Below are positions 24,415-31,086 of a stretch of DNA of 64,000 bases, piece after piece. Origin of the DNA: an uncultured Bacillota bacterium (GTDB lineage Bacteria > Bacillota > Clostridia > Peptostreptococcales > Anaerovoracaceae); the NCBI GenBank assembly GCA_949292945.1, contig CASFAX010000002.1, forward strand, positions 1 through 64,000. The letters run 5' to 3'. Each line of letters begins with the position of its first letter. Positions within the stretch are counted from its first letter, which is position 1. Position numbers and translations under genes: made by a program. The notes beneath the pieces are model-generated. The model saw nothing but the letters and a program-made list of their open reading frames with translations. It had not been told where the DNA came from and ran no database searches.

Positions 24415-25353
24415 TCACTGTCTGTACCGCTTAACTTGCTTTTTATGTTTTGCCGCCTTTGGCCTTTCATCTGGCGGCGCTTTATCGTCTACCATACGGG
24501 CGTACATATAGAAACGTCCGTTGTTATCGTTATATCTGACCTCGGCGCTCAAAAACCGCCTGCCTTTATACTCCTTTTCAAGCTCCGTCTGTATGAGATT
24601 CTGATTTTCTATCATGCGCCGTATCCTGCCGAATTTAAAACGGCTGTAGCTTTTACTTTCAATCGGCTTTTTCAGGTTCTTGCTGCTCTTCCAGCGTTTC
24701 CGGCCTTTCGGGTCTTTCGTTAAATACTGGGACAGACCGGCAAGCCCGTTTTCATCTTCTGCCAGTCTCCTTACGTTGTTACGCTTGCCTTTTGTCCATA
24801 GGGATTCAAGCGTATCGGCGTCCAGTCCGCTGTTTATAATTAAGTGGTGGTGTATCCTCTTTTCCTTCTCTCCCTGCTCCGTAATATATAGATACTTCGC
24901 CGGGGAAAGCCCTTCCTTTTTCCGCCTGTAATTTACGCGGCGGATATAATTCTGCATATCCTTCTGCGCTGCATCCATATCCGCCGGCAGGTTCTCCGGC
25001 GTATAGGTTAAGGTAATCCAGTAGTCGCCGCTTGTAAAATTCGCATTGATTAAGCGCTGCGCCCGCTTCCTGCTGTTTTTGTCGTTCAAATTCTTCTGCG
25101 CCTGATGATTCTTTTTCAGTTTCATGGCTGCAGCCTGTTTTCGGGTAAACTCCGGATAGATTTCCACTTCAAACTGCCGTCCGCTTTTTATGGCCTTCGT
25201 GGCATATATGCTTTTTATATGTCCGGCATTAAGCAGGGCTTTTATATGGCCGGTGTCCTCTCCGTCCCCCAGTATTTCCGTAAAGGTGGATTCATAATCA
25301 TAATTCACATATATGCTTTTCTTTTTTCGGGCTTTGTCTCTTGAAGTTTTCAT
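24415..25353 (-). CDS. rep: HUH-type rolling-circle replication initiator
   Basis: 312 residues. Motif 1 WITLTYTPENLP, the HUH metal site RIHHHLIINSG, and a catalytic-tyrosine candidate in LAGLSQYLTKD fit HUH endonucleases of rolling-circle plasmids and small phages. The enzyme nicks one strand at the origin and stays joined to the 5' end. N- and C-terminal tails are very basic (DNA binding). In the tailed phage world this replaces DnaA/helicase-loader replication. The leader carries attenuator-like structures overlapped by an antisense transcript. The start has AAAGGA, 12 bases upstream. Confidence 0.85.
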   Translation of the reverse strand: MKTSRDKARKKKSIYVNYDYESTFTEILGDGEDTGHIKALLNAGHIKSIYATKAIKSGRQFEVEIYPEFTRKQAAAMKLKKNHQAQKNLNDKNSRKRAQRLINANFTSGDYWITLTYTPENLPADMDAAQKDMQNYIRRVNYRRKKEGLSPAKYLYITEQGEKEKRIHHHLIINSGLDADTLESLWTKGKRNNVRRLAEDENGLAGLSQYLTKDPKGRKRWKSSKNLKKPIESKSYSRFKFGRIRRMIENQNLIQTELEKEYKGRRFLSAEVRYNDNNGRFYMYARMVDDKAPPDERPKAAKHKKQVKRYRQ

Positions 25354-25400
25354 CGCCTGCGGATTCCTTTCGTCGACTTGTTAATATCTATTACAAGGAC

Positions 25401-25426
25401 GGCAAAAGCCTTAAATTCCGGCTTTT
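25401..25426 (-). promoter_or_regulatory. Attenuator-like hairpin in rep leader
   Basis: In the rep mRNA AAAAGCC-GGAATTTAA-GGCTTTT can fold about 50 bases before the rep start. Its 3' arm extended (GGCTTTTGCC) is also perfectly complementary to GGCAAAAGCC at 25553-25562 further upstream, so the two structures exclude each other. Confidence 0.5.
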
Positions 25427-25440
25427 CTTGGCTCTATTAT

Positions 25441-25469
25441 TTGACATTTGCCCGCGCTTAATGTATAAT
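25441..25469 (+). promoter_or_regulatory. Consensus promoter, antisense to rep leader
   Basis: TTGACA (25441-25446), 17 bases, TATAAT (25464-25469), on the plus strand, against the direction of all surrounding genes. It is a perfect sigma-70 promoter. Confidence 0.85.
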
Positions 25470-25475
25470 TATGTT

Positions 25476-25572
25476 GGACGTTTCATTGTTGATATGTTCC
25501 TTGTTGAATCCCCTTTGGAATGTATCTAACGTGTGCGGGGGCAAAAGTCTTTGGCTTTTGCCTTTCTTTTTT
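25476..25572 (+). ncRNA. Candidate antisense RNA controlling rep
   Basis: Predicted from a consensus promoter and an intrinsic terminator (GGCAAAAG-TCTTTGG-CTTTTGCC, 25540-25562, then TTTCTTTTTT). The ~97-nt RNA is complementary to the rep mRNA leader, including the segment that can pair with the attenuator-like hairpin at 25401-25426. Counter-transcribed RNAs control Rep synthesis in rolling-circle plasmids such as pT181. No plausible protein is encoded (an 11-codon frame lacks a ribosome site). Confidence 0.65.
25540..25572 (+). terminator. Terminator of the antisense RNA
   Basis: Perfect 8-bp stem GGCAAAAG/CTTTTGCC with a 7-base loop and TTTCTTTTTT on the plus strand. On the minus strand the same stem folds without a T tract. 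Confidence 0.8.
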
Positions 25573-25723
25573 ATATAGCTGCTGCGGGCTGCATGAGCCA
25601 TAATCCGCAGTAAATCACATATATTCCCAATGCCGTGAACATCGCGCCTGCAATGTACGCCCCGCATACGATTGCAAGGGCGATGTTGTTCTTTCTGGCA
25701 GCCTTTTTTAATTTCTTCCACAT
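25571..25723 (-). CDS. Small membrane protein
   Basis: 50 residues, MWKKLKKAARKNNIAL then a hydrophobic stretch (AIVCGAYIAGAMFTALGIYVIYCGLWLM) long enough for one long or two short membrane helices. AGAGG lies seven bases before ATG 25721-25723, and the gene starts two bases after the upstream stop. Its own stop lies within the tail of the antisense terminator. Function unknown. Confidence 0.6.
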   Translation of the reverse strand: MWKKLKKAARKNNIALAIVCGAYIAGAMFTALGIYVIYCGLWLMQPAAAI

Positions 25724-25725
25724 GA

Positions 25726-26106
25726 TTAAACCTCTGCTTCCTCTTCACTTACCGCTTTTCTGGTTATCTTTGCGCCCCGTTCTCCGTTTTTGTTTATGAT
25801 GCTTTTTATAACCACCACGGAACCGACAACTGAAATTTTCACTTCGTCAAAGTGCCCATAAACCACGCCTGCTGCCGCGTCTTTAATTCCTATAACCTGC
25901 GCGTCCTCCATAGCCCGGAAATTCTTTTCCGTGTTCTCTTTTGTTATGTCGTCGATGTACTCCATGAGAAGTTCTGCACGCTGCTGCTGCCTGTATCCGC
26001 CGCACGCGCAGTTTTCTGTCACAGTGCGGTCAGCTTCTTCTTTGCCTTCTGCCATCAGAATTTCGCTTCTTCCGCAGTATTCGCATATACCTTCAAACGT
26101 GTTCAT
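25726..26106 (-). CDS. Zinc-ribbon phage protein with C-terminal beta domain
   Basis: 126 residues. N-terminal zinc site (GICEYCGRSEILM, then NCACGGY), middle helix (RAELLMEYIDDITKENTEKNF), C-terminal strands (GVVYGHFDEVKISVVGSVVVIK) and an acidic end. Phage proteins of this arrangement are common in clostridial early operons, function unknown. Confidence 0.6.
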   Translation of the reverse strand: MNTFEGICEYCGRSEILMAEGKEEADRTVTENCACGGYRQQQRAELLMEYIDDITKENTEKNFRAMEDAQVIGIKDAAAGVVYGHFDEVKISVVGSVVVIKSIINKNGERGAKITRKAVSEEEAEV

Positions 26107-26177
26107 TCTTATTTCTCCTTATCCATGCGGGCTTTCTTTAAATTTGCTCTCATTTCACATTTCTCCCTTTTCTCCCT

Positions 26178-26717
26178 TTACTGCATAAGCTGCCGGACTA
26201 CCGCCGTCCAGTTTTCATTTCCAGGACAGTACACGGGCTGAATCGCTTCCGGTGTGGTAAGGCCTGCAGCGTAGTATGTCGTAAGGTTCTCGACGAACGC
26301 TTTCACGCCCTCTTCACGTGTCGAAAATGTCAGCGGGATTTCTTTAACGCTCAGCCCGCCCACGTTATTTCCCTGCAGGTACGCTGCCGATGTAAAATGT
26401 CCGGTTTCAAGCCGTGCTATGGCAATTGCAAGCCTATATTCCACGCCATACTCAGCGCAATACCTTGCAATCATCTCTTCCACCGTTTCCGGCTTTGCTG
26501 CTTCCGGCGTAGTTTCCTCTGCAGCTCTCCTGCTTTTCGCTTCCAGCATGATTCCCTTGTGCACATCCTTTGCAATAGCTTCGATTTTTGTCGGGATTAT
26601 CTCGCTTATATGAAGCGCTGCATCTTCCGGCAGTGTGAATGCTGTTAGGCCTGTTCCGAAAAGCGTAACCATACACACTGCGGCCCCGGTCTTTAACATG
26701 AGTTTTCTTGGTTTCAT
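26178..26717 (-). CDS. Secreted lysozyme/glucosaminidase-like protein
   Basis: 179 residues. The N-terminal membrane segment (AAVCMVTLFGTGLTAFTL) acts as signal peptide or anchor. The C-terminal domain (YGVEYRLAIAIARLETGHFTSAAYLQGNNVGGLS, then STREEGVKAFVENLTTYY) is like the lysozyme/glucosaminidase superfamily, with a catalytic glutamate in RLETG. A secreted muralytic enzyme inside the early operon is unusual; it may help DNA entry or be structural. The catalytic assignment is by motif only. Confidence 0.68.
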   Translation of the reverse strand: MKPRKLMLKTGAAVCMVTLFGTGLTAFTLPEDAALHISEIIPTKIEAIAKDVHKGIMLEAKSRRAAEETTPEAAKPETVEEMIARYCAEYGVEYRLAIAIARLETGHFTSAAYLQGNNVGGLSVKEIPLTFSTREEGVKAFVENLTTYYAAGLTTPEAIQPVYCPGNENWTAVVRQLMQ

Positions 26718-26721
26718 AGTA

Positions 26722-26886
26722 TTATTTGATTATTTTCAACGTGATTATCATGCCCAGCCCCACGCCGAGCAGTGACCATAATGTGGGTAGTGTTCTCCGC
26801 CCCAGCTCTTCCAAAAATTCCTTAAAGAGCTCCTTTCGCTCCTGCCTGATGAGTTCTTTTTCTCTTTGTGTGTAATGATTTCGCAT
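26722..26886 (-). CDS. Small membrane protein
   Basis: 54 residues: a charged N-terminal helix (MRNHYTQREKELIRQERKELFKEFLEEL) and one C-terminal membrane segment (TLWSLLGVGLGMIITLKII). GGGAGCAGGAA lies before the ATG at 26884-26886. Too short for most gene finders. Unknown function. Confidence 0.6.
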   Translation of the reverse strand: MRNHYTQREKELIRQERKELFKEFLEELGRRTLPTLWSLLGVGLGMIITLKIIK

Positions 26887-26907
26887 TTCCTGCTCCCGCC
26901 TTTCGCT

Positions 26908-27081
26908 CTACAATAATTGCGCTATTGAAATGATTACTGCTAAACTACTCATGTAGATTGATATGTTCGGAAATCTTGCAGGAAAGGCCAACCTATATCT
27001 CGGGTGGTCTTTCTTGTAGTTCCTCCGCTCCAGTCGATTCAGTCTTTTCTCTGGATAAATCGGTATCAATTTTCCCTTCAC
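26908..27081 (-). CDS. Small basic protein with C-terminal membrane segment
   Basis: 57 residues from GTG 27079-27081 (AAGGAG eight bases upstream), reading MKGKLIPIYPEKRLNRLERR and ending in a hydrophobic helix (ISIYMSSLAVIISIAQLL). A longer reading exists but has no ribosome site. Unknown function; three neighbouring early genes also encode short membrane proteins. Confidence 0.5.
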   Translation of the reverse strand: MKGKLIPIYPEKRLNRLERRNYKKDHPRYRLAFPARFPNISIYMSSLAVIISIAQLL

Positions 27082-27156
27082 TACGTTAAGCTCCTTACTT
27101 CGTTCATTTAACCTGCGCTGCCGCACATTCCCACGGCAGCGCCCTTGAATTGCTTG

Positions 27157-27375
27157 TCACAGCCGCCCATCCCAAAGTGCATCTACTATCTCAGGAACGA
27201 ACCAGCGCGGATGCCGCTGCGTCCCTCTGTTTATAACTCCGGCCTCTTTTATTTTTCGCGCGGCCGTGTTGCTCGTTATGCCTAGAATCTTTCCGGCGTC
27301 TTGCGGCGTTATCAGCACCGCGCCTTCCGTGGATTTCAATACGGCATGTTCCAAATCGGCTTTTCTCATATCCAT
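27157..27375 (-). CDS. Small HTH DNA-binding protein
   Basis: 72 residues. ITPQDAGKILGITSNTAARKIKEAGVINRGTQRHPRWFVP is an excisionase/MerR-type helix-turn-helix followed by a wing. AAGGA precedes the start. It may be an early regulator or excisionase (no other Xis candidate is seen). Confidence 0.62.
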   Translation of the reverse strand: MDMRKADLEHAVLKSTEGAVLITPQDAGKILGITSNTAARKIKEAGVINRGTQRHPRWFVPEIVDALWDGRL

Positions 27376-27395
27376 CACATCCTTGTTTTACTCGC

Positions 27396-27638
27396 TTAAA
27401 TATCTCCTGATTCATTCTCCTCTGCAGCTCCGTACAGCTCATCCATCGTCACGCCTAATGCCTCGGCAATCTTACGAGCGTCACACGGCTTTATTATTTT
27501 GCGTCCGTTTAACATGTCATTTAATTGCTGCCTTCCGAAGCCTGCTTTATCTGTAACAAATTTCTGCTTTAAGCCCTTGGCTTTAATCAGCCGGGAAATA
27601 TTCTCTGAAACAGGTTTGTTCCATTCTGCTATGCTCAT
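27396..27638 (-). CDS. XRE-family HTH regulator
   Basis: 80 residues from MSIAEWNKPVSENISRLIKAKG. The helix-turn-helix is LKQKFVTDKAGFGRQQLNDMLNGRKIIKP, with a KIAEALGVTMDELYG end typical of Cro/CI. Placed early in the leftward operon opposite the repressor, it is a Cro-like or second-repressor candidate. ATG 27636-27638 follows AGGAAGATAGG. Confidence 0.75.
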   Translation of the reverse strand: MSIAEWNKPVSENISRLIKAKGLKQKFVTDKAGFGRQQLNDMLNGRKIIKPCDARKIAEALGVTMDELYGAAEENESGDI

Positions 27639-27670
27639 TTTTCCTATCTTCCTTCCTGATTTTGTGGATG

Positions 27671-27889
27671 CTACCACTCGTTATCCTCAAAGTCTTCAAG
27701 TGCATGCATGGCGTCTATGTAGTGTCCTCGGGCTGCCTCATAGGCTTTTTCAGCCTCCGGATCATATGAATCCGTTTCGCTGTTATAGGTTCCGTCGCGC
27801 ACAATCTTCAATTTTTCAGCTGCCATCCTTTCCGCTTCTACGTCTTCTTTTAACAAAAAGTGGATGTGCTCCAAAGTTTTAATTGTCAT
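27671..27889 (-). CDS. Small hypothetical phage protein
   Basis: 72 residues from MTIKTLEHIHFLLKEDV, start supported by AGGAG upstream. Helical, acidic C-terminus (EAEKAYEAARGHYIDAMHALEDFEDNEW). Resembles small coiled early proteins in clostridial phages; function unknown. Confidence 0.58.
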   Translation of the reverse strand: MTIKTLEHIHFLLKEDVEAERMAAEKLKIVRDGTYNSETDSYDPEAEKAYEAARGHYIDAMHALEDFEDNEW

Positions 27890-28040
27890 GATTTTTCTCT
27901 CCTTTTTCCTTGTCTTCGTTTTCTTCTCCATTTGATTTCATCATTGCACAGCCCTCTGCAAATCCTAAGAAGTACATCTTTGCGTTGTCAGGCAGTGCTT
28001 CCAGCTTTTGCTTGATTTCTTTCAGTGGTTCTTTGTTCAT
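27879..28040 (-). CDS. Small acidic phage protein, first early gene
   Basis: 53 residues (MNKEPLKEIKQKLEALPDNAKMYFLGFAEGCAMM, then a charged tail). GGAGGTG precedes the ATG at 28038-28040. First gene after the early promoter. Overlaps the next gene by 11 bases. Unrecognised function. Confidence 0.62.
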   Translation of the reverse strand: MNKEPLKEIKQKLEALPDNAKMYFLGFAEGCAMMKSNGEENEDKEKGEKNHDN

Positions 28041-28067
28041 TCTGCGCACACCTCCCTCCGCATTTGT

Positions 28068-28136
28068 TTGTTATGCAAACAGTATAGTCTGTTTAACAAA
28101 CTTTGTCAACACATTTTTGTTTGTTTAATAAACTTT
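28068..28136. promoter_or_regulatory. Divergent operator region (three repressor boxes)
   Basis: Three related palindromes: GTTATGCAAAC (28070-28080), GTTTAACAAAC (28091-28101) and GTTTAATAAAC (28123-28133). The middle one lies within the early promoter spacer. They are probably bound by the CI-like repressor and the Cro-like protein. Confidence 0.7.
28081..28109 (-). promoter_or_regulatory. Early (lytic) promoter
   Basis: On the minus strand TTGACA (28104-28109), 17 bases, TATACT (28081-28086), reading into the early operon. An operator palindrome covers the spacer. Confidence 0.88.
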
Positions 28137-28140
28137 TATA

Positions 28141-28169
28141 TTTACAACAGATAAATTGTATGCTAATAT
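28141..28169 (+). promoter_or_regulatory. Repressor promoter
   Basis: TTTACA (28141-28146), 17 bases, TAATAT (28164-28169) on the plus strand, just before the repressor gene. Confidence 0.75.
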
Positions 28170-28185
28170 GTAGCCACGGGAGGAA

Positions 28186-28578
28186 ATGAAACCTATGATT
28201 AATTCTCGAATAAAACAACTAAGAAAATGTGAAGGATTAACGCTTGAGCAGTTCGGAAAGAGGCTTGGCGTTAAAAAATCCGCTGTTAGCCTTATAGAAA
28301 ACGGTAAGAATGGTGTAACGGAACAGATGATTTTATCTATTTGCCGGGAATTCCACGTAAATGAAGAGTGGCTGCGCACTGGTAACGGCGAGATGTACCG
28401 TTCTTTATCAAAGCGCGAAGTGATTGCTGACTTCATGGGTGATGTTTTAAATGATTCGGATGATTCCTTTCGTGTACGTCTGATTGAAGCCCTTGCCCAG
28501 CTCAATGAAGAAGAATGGGAAATGCTCGCAAAAGTGATAGATAACATCTCAGAAGACTGCAAAAATGATAAGCAATAG
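28186..28578 (+). CDS. CI-like repressor, XRE family
   Basis: 130 residues. N-terminal HTH (LRKCEGLTLEQFGKRLGVKKSAVSLIENGKNGVTEQM) followed by ICREFHVNEEWLRTGNGEMY, the usual Firmicutes phage repressor order, and a short helical tail. It lacks a LexA-like peptidase domain, so induction must go by another route (anti-repressor or SOS control elsewhere). Start choice: the first ATG at 28186 is only two bases from GGAGG; a second at 28195 (MINSRIK) has better spacing. Confidence 0.85.
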   Translation: MKPMINSRIKQLRKCEGLTLEQFGKRLGVKKSAVSLIENGKNGVTEQMILSICREFHVNEEWLRTGNGEMYRSLSKREVIADFMGDVLNDSDDSFRVRLIEALAQLNEEEWEMLAKVIDNISEDCKNDKQ

Positions 28579-28612
28579 AATAAGAGCATTAAGAAAATCC
28601 CAAAATATGACC

Positions 28613-28680
28613 TAAGAAGAAGAATGGAAAATGCTCGCAAAAATGATAGATAACATTACGGAAGACTGCAAAAAAGACGG
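28613..28680 (+). pseudogene. Duplicate of repressor 3' end
   Basis: About 65 bases here repeat the end of the repressor (28505-28571; GAAGAAGAATGG-AAATGCTCGCAAAA-TGATAGATAACAT) with a few changes and without a gene start. It is a relic of recombination between related repressor loci. Confidence 0.65.
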
Positions 28681-28699
28681 GAATTATCCCGCCTAGAAT

Positions 28700-28813
28700 T
28701 TAATCATTTTGTCCCGAATTGAGATATTTCTTCAAAAATCGGTAGATGATGTGCAGTTTTTCGCCGTCACGGCACTTTTTAACCATTGAAATAATAGATC
28801 GTTTATAATTCAT
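28700..28813 (-). CDS. Very small helical phage protein
   Basis: 37 residues (MNYKRSIISMVKKCRDGEKLHIIYRFLKKYL). AAGGAGG lies six bases before the ATG (28811-28813). Short proteins of this ISMV-KLHIIYRFLKKYL type are common beside repressors in Firmicutes prophages; the function is not known to me. It is transcribed opposite to its neighbours. Confidence 0.6.
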   Translation of the reverse strand: MNYKRSIISMVKKCRDGEKLHIIYRFLKKYLNSGQND

Positions 28814-28945
28814 TTTTTCCTCCTTACATTATGGAGTGATAACGATTATAGGCCGACCTATTTAAGACAGTATACCATATTTCTATGATACATGGATTCA
28901 CAAGTAAATAGGTTACTGCGTTGTTGATGAAGGAAGTGAAAGAAC

Positions 28946-29764
28946 ATGAAAAAGAAATTGATATCGGTTTTGATTCTGACATTAGCCTTTACTTTGGCTG
29001 CATGTGATAGCGATACATCCAAGGACACTGGTTCTGGTGATTCCAGCGAGGTTGAAGAAACTGAAACTGATTCATTAATTGAAGGACAGATAATCCAGTA
29101 CCACGATTTTCAAATTACACTACCCGATTCTTTCGAACTTGATTCCGAGAACGAAAGCTCTATCACTTATTCCGAAATAGCCGACGATGGCAAACGCACA
29201 GTGCTAATGGGATATGTTTCAGACTATCCTTTTACAGATGCCATCGAAGAAGATATAGAAGCACTTGTTTCACAGATGGGTGAAAATGTTGGTGAGCAAG
29301 TCTCTACAATGAAATGGACATTCGGAGAAAAAAGTAATTGGATAATAGGCGCTGATTTTGAGGATGAGAATTCTTTTAGCAGTATCTATATAACAGATGC
29401 CGACGGCGATGCTTATTTGTTTACCTTTATGGGTTATACTGATGAAATCCATGATTTTGCAGCCAAGTATATTAAATCGCTTTACTACATGCCGCTTTCA
29501 GAGGACACCGATAGCGAATCCGATGAAAGCTACAGCAATGACATTTATTCAGAAGGTACTTACAAGATTGGCTCGGATATGCCTGCCGGTGAATATAAGC
29601 TGACGCCAACTTCTTCTTTAGGCGGCTATTATGCCGTCTTAAGCGATAGCACAGGCGAGGACAATATTATCACTAATGACAATTTTGAAAATCAGACATA
29701 CGTGACAGTTTCAGAGGGGCAATATCTTGAATTAAGCAGATGTCAGGCTGAACCTGTAGAATGA
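28946..29764 (+). CDS. Prophage-encoded lipoprotein (lysogenic cargo)
   Basis: 272 residues. Lipobox LTLAFTLAAC with Cys20 as the lipidated residue, then an acidic linker. Residues ~45-185 form a beta-rich domain; the C-terminal ~65 residues (EGTYKIGSDMPAGEYKLTPTS, then YVTVSEGQYLELSRC) match a small beta domain repeated in many Gram-positive surface and phage-linked proteins. It is surface exposed, expressed from the repressor side and not part of the lytic operons, so likely a lysogenic conversion or superinfection factor. Confidence 0.8.
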   Translation: MKKKLISVLILTLAFTLAACDSDTSKDTGSGDSSEVEETETDSLIEGQIIQYHDFQITLPDSFELDSENESSITYSEIADDGKRTVLMGYVSDYPFTDAIEEDIEALVSQMGENVGEQVSTMKWTFGEKSNWIIGADFEDENSFSSIYITDADGDAYLFTFMGYTDEIHDFAAKYIKSLYYMPLSEDTDSESDESYSNDIYSEGTYKIGSDMPAGEYKLTPTSSLGGYYAVLSDSTGEDNIITNDNFENQTYVTVSEGQYLELSRCQAEPVE

Positions 29765-29974
29765 TTCAAGATATGCTTTGATATTTGGTGCCCCATGATG
29801 ATGTTTTGGATGTACCATAGAAGGCTCCCCAAAACCAAGTTTAAAATTGATAAAACAGGCTATCAATATACTATAAAGATGATGTCGGTCGCTGCGGCGA
29901 GAATACAGCGAGTGTGTATGTTTAACTTCCGGGAGCAACGGGGTGTATTTACGTAGAATATTGCTCGATTGTGT

Positions 29975-30001
29975 AGCCTGCTTCATGCAGGCTTTTTGAT
30001 T
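29975..30001 (+). terminator. Intrinsic terminator after lipoprotein region
   Basis: GTAGCCTGC-TTCAT-GCAGGCTTTTTG forms a strong stem with T tract. The preceding 29765-29974 interval has no gene; it contains short inverted arms (TTGATA...TATCAA at 29847-29866) and could be an untranslated RNA, but no convincing promoter was found. Confidence 0.8.
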
Positions 30002-30075
30002 TGGATGAGCTAGATGTACTATAAACATCCGAAATAATCCGAGAAAATCCGGAAAGAAAGATAGTATATTTTTGG

Positions 30076-30104
30076 TTGACTTATGTAACACCAAGTGCTA
30101 CAAT
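30076..30104 (+). promoter_or_regulatory. Promoter of the DUF3800 RNA-gene module
   Basis: TTGACT (30076-30081), 17 bases, TACAAT (30099-30104). Transcription would start near 30111, about 125 bases before the DUF3800 start. Confidence 0.78.
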
Positions 30105-30110
30105 TCAGGT

Positions 30111-30196
30111 ACCAACAGTAAGTCTTGCGATTGTGCCGTCTTCTAGGTAAGGGCTATGTGTTAGTCCCACACGCAAGCTATTGGTTTAGAATTCAC
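30111..30196 (+). ncRNA. Structured leader RNA before DUF3800 gene
   Basis: An ~85-nt element closed by CTTGCG (30124-30129) and CGCAAG (30172-30177), with an inner GGGCTA/TAGTCCC arm, followed at once by an intrinsic terminator. Structured RNAs placed upstream of DUF3800 genes are a described class; I infer this is a member or relative, not verified by alignment. It may be a riboregulator or an RNA partner of the protein. Confidence 0.6.
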
Positions 30197-30222
30197 GGTG
30201 GACATGAGTGTCCACCTTTTTT
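30197..30222 (+). terminator. Terminator between leader RNA and DUF3800 gene
   Basis: Perfect 8-bp stem GGTGGACA-TGAG-TGTCCACC with TTTTTT, only 13 bases before the DUF3800 start codon. Most transcripts should end here; only read-through expresses the gene. Confidence 0.85.
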
Positions 30223-30235
30223 ATTGGAGAGCTAT

Positions 30236-30934
30236 ATGGAAAGACTTTTTATTGATGAATCAGGAAGTATGACTGTGGAATTCTGTGAACAGTATCCATA
30301 TTTTGTGATAGCGATAGTAAGAGTTAAGGAGCCTGAACACTTAAAGCGTGCTTTTACTCGTTTTGTTCGAAAGAACATGGATAAACTGAAAAAGTGCCAC
30401 CGCGGGAAAAGTATGTTTATCGATGGTTCTTTCAAGGAACTGAAAGGAAGCGCACTGTCTCCTGACTTAAAAAAGAAGTTTGTGGAGTTTTTATGCCAGA
30501 ATAATTACTTCGAAGTATTTTATGTAGTGGCTCACAACGAGCTCGTGAATTCGAAAATGTATAGCAGCACTGCACGCGCTTTTAATTATCTGCTTAAATT
30601 GGCTTTAGAGTATTTTATCAAACATGGATACATCGGAGGGAACAAACTTAATATACAGATAGACGAGAGGAATGAAAAAACCTTTTCTAAGCATTTTTTG
30701 CAAGATTATCTTAACACGGAGCTTTTATATAACGATGTAATTCGCGAAGAATGCTCTGTAAGTTATTTCGATTCATCAAATAACAAACTGATTCAGGTAG
30801 CAGATGTACTAGCCAATCTATATTTTTCTTATCTAATGACCGGAAACTTTGAATCAGAGATACAGGGTATGAAAGAAAATGGATATATTAAATATGTTTT
30901 TGAATTCCCAAAGAGGATAATTGGCAACGTCTAA
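30236..30934 (+). CDS. DUF3800 protein (RNase H-like, candidate defence/superinfection factor)
   Basis: 232 residues from ATG 30236 (GGAGAG upstream), MERLFIDESGSM; upstream in-frame codons lie in the leader RNA. The DESG motif, IQIDERNEKTFSKH and the late SSNNKLIQVADVLANLYFS are the conserved acidic elements of DUF3800, predicted RNase H-like nucleases. Such genes are frequent in mobile elements and linked to phage defence. Here it is separate from the lytic operons, near the integrase, and gated by a terminator. Confidence 0.85.
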   Translation: MERLFIDESGSMTVEFCEQYPYFVIAIVRVKEPEHLKRAFTRFVRKNMDKLKKCHRGKSMFIDGSFKELKGSALSPDLKKKFVEFLCQNNYFEVFYVVAHNELVNSKMYSSTARAFNYLLKLALEYFIKHGYIGGNKLNIQIDERNEKTFSKHFLQDYLNTELLYNDVIREECSVSYFDSSNNKLIQVADVLANLYFSYLMTGNFESEIQGMKENGYIKYVFEFPKRIIGNV

Positions 30935-30984
30935 CTCGCAAAAACTAAAAAAGACCCGCCGCATAAAAGCGACAAGCCTTTGAA

Positions 30985-31045
30985 ATGAGTGGGCATGTGA
31001 TGCCCGAACTGTGACAAGTCGATTGTATCACATGTCCACTCCATT
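30985..31045 (+). promoter_or_regulatory. Bistable hairpin in the integrase leader
   Basis: GAGTGGGCATGTGAT (30987-31001) pairs with ATCACATGTCCACTC (31027-31041), 14 of 15 positions. The same left arm also contains GGGCA-TGTGA-TGCCC, a smaller hairpin that excludes the long one. It sits 40 bases before the integrase, so may control its expression. Confidence 0.5.
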
Positions 31046-31086
31046 AACAAGGGGTGGTTTTTGTACCCTGAAAATGGAGGTGTGAC

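Noticed and set aside
25458..25748. 96-codon minus-strand frame over the antisense RNA region
   Set aside because: It is Arg/His-rich with no homology pattern, lies over the 50-residue membrane gene in another frame, and has a poorer ribosome site.
29780..29795. TTGGTGCCCC in the lipoprotein 3' region, identical to the start of the att core
   Set aside because: Only ten bases match and no neighbouring similarity exists; chance is a sufficient explanation.
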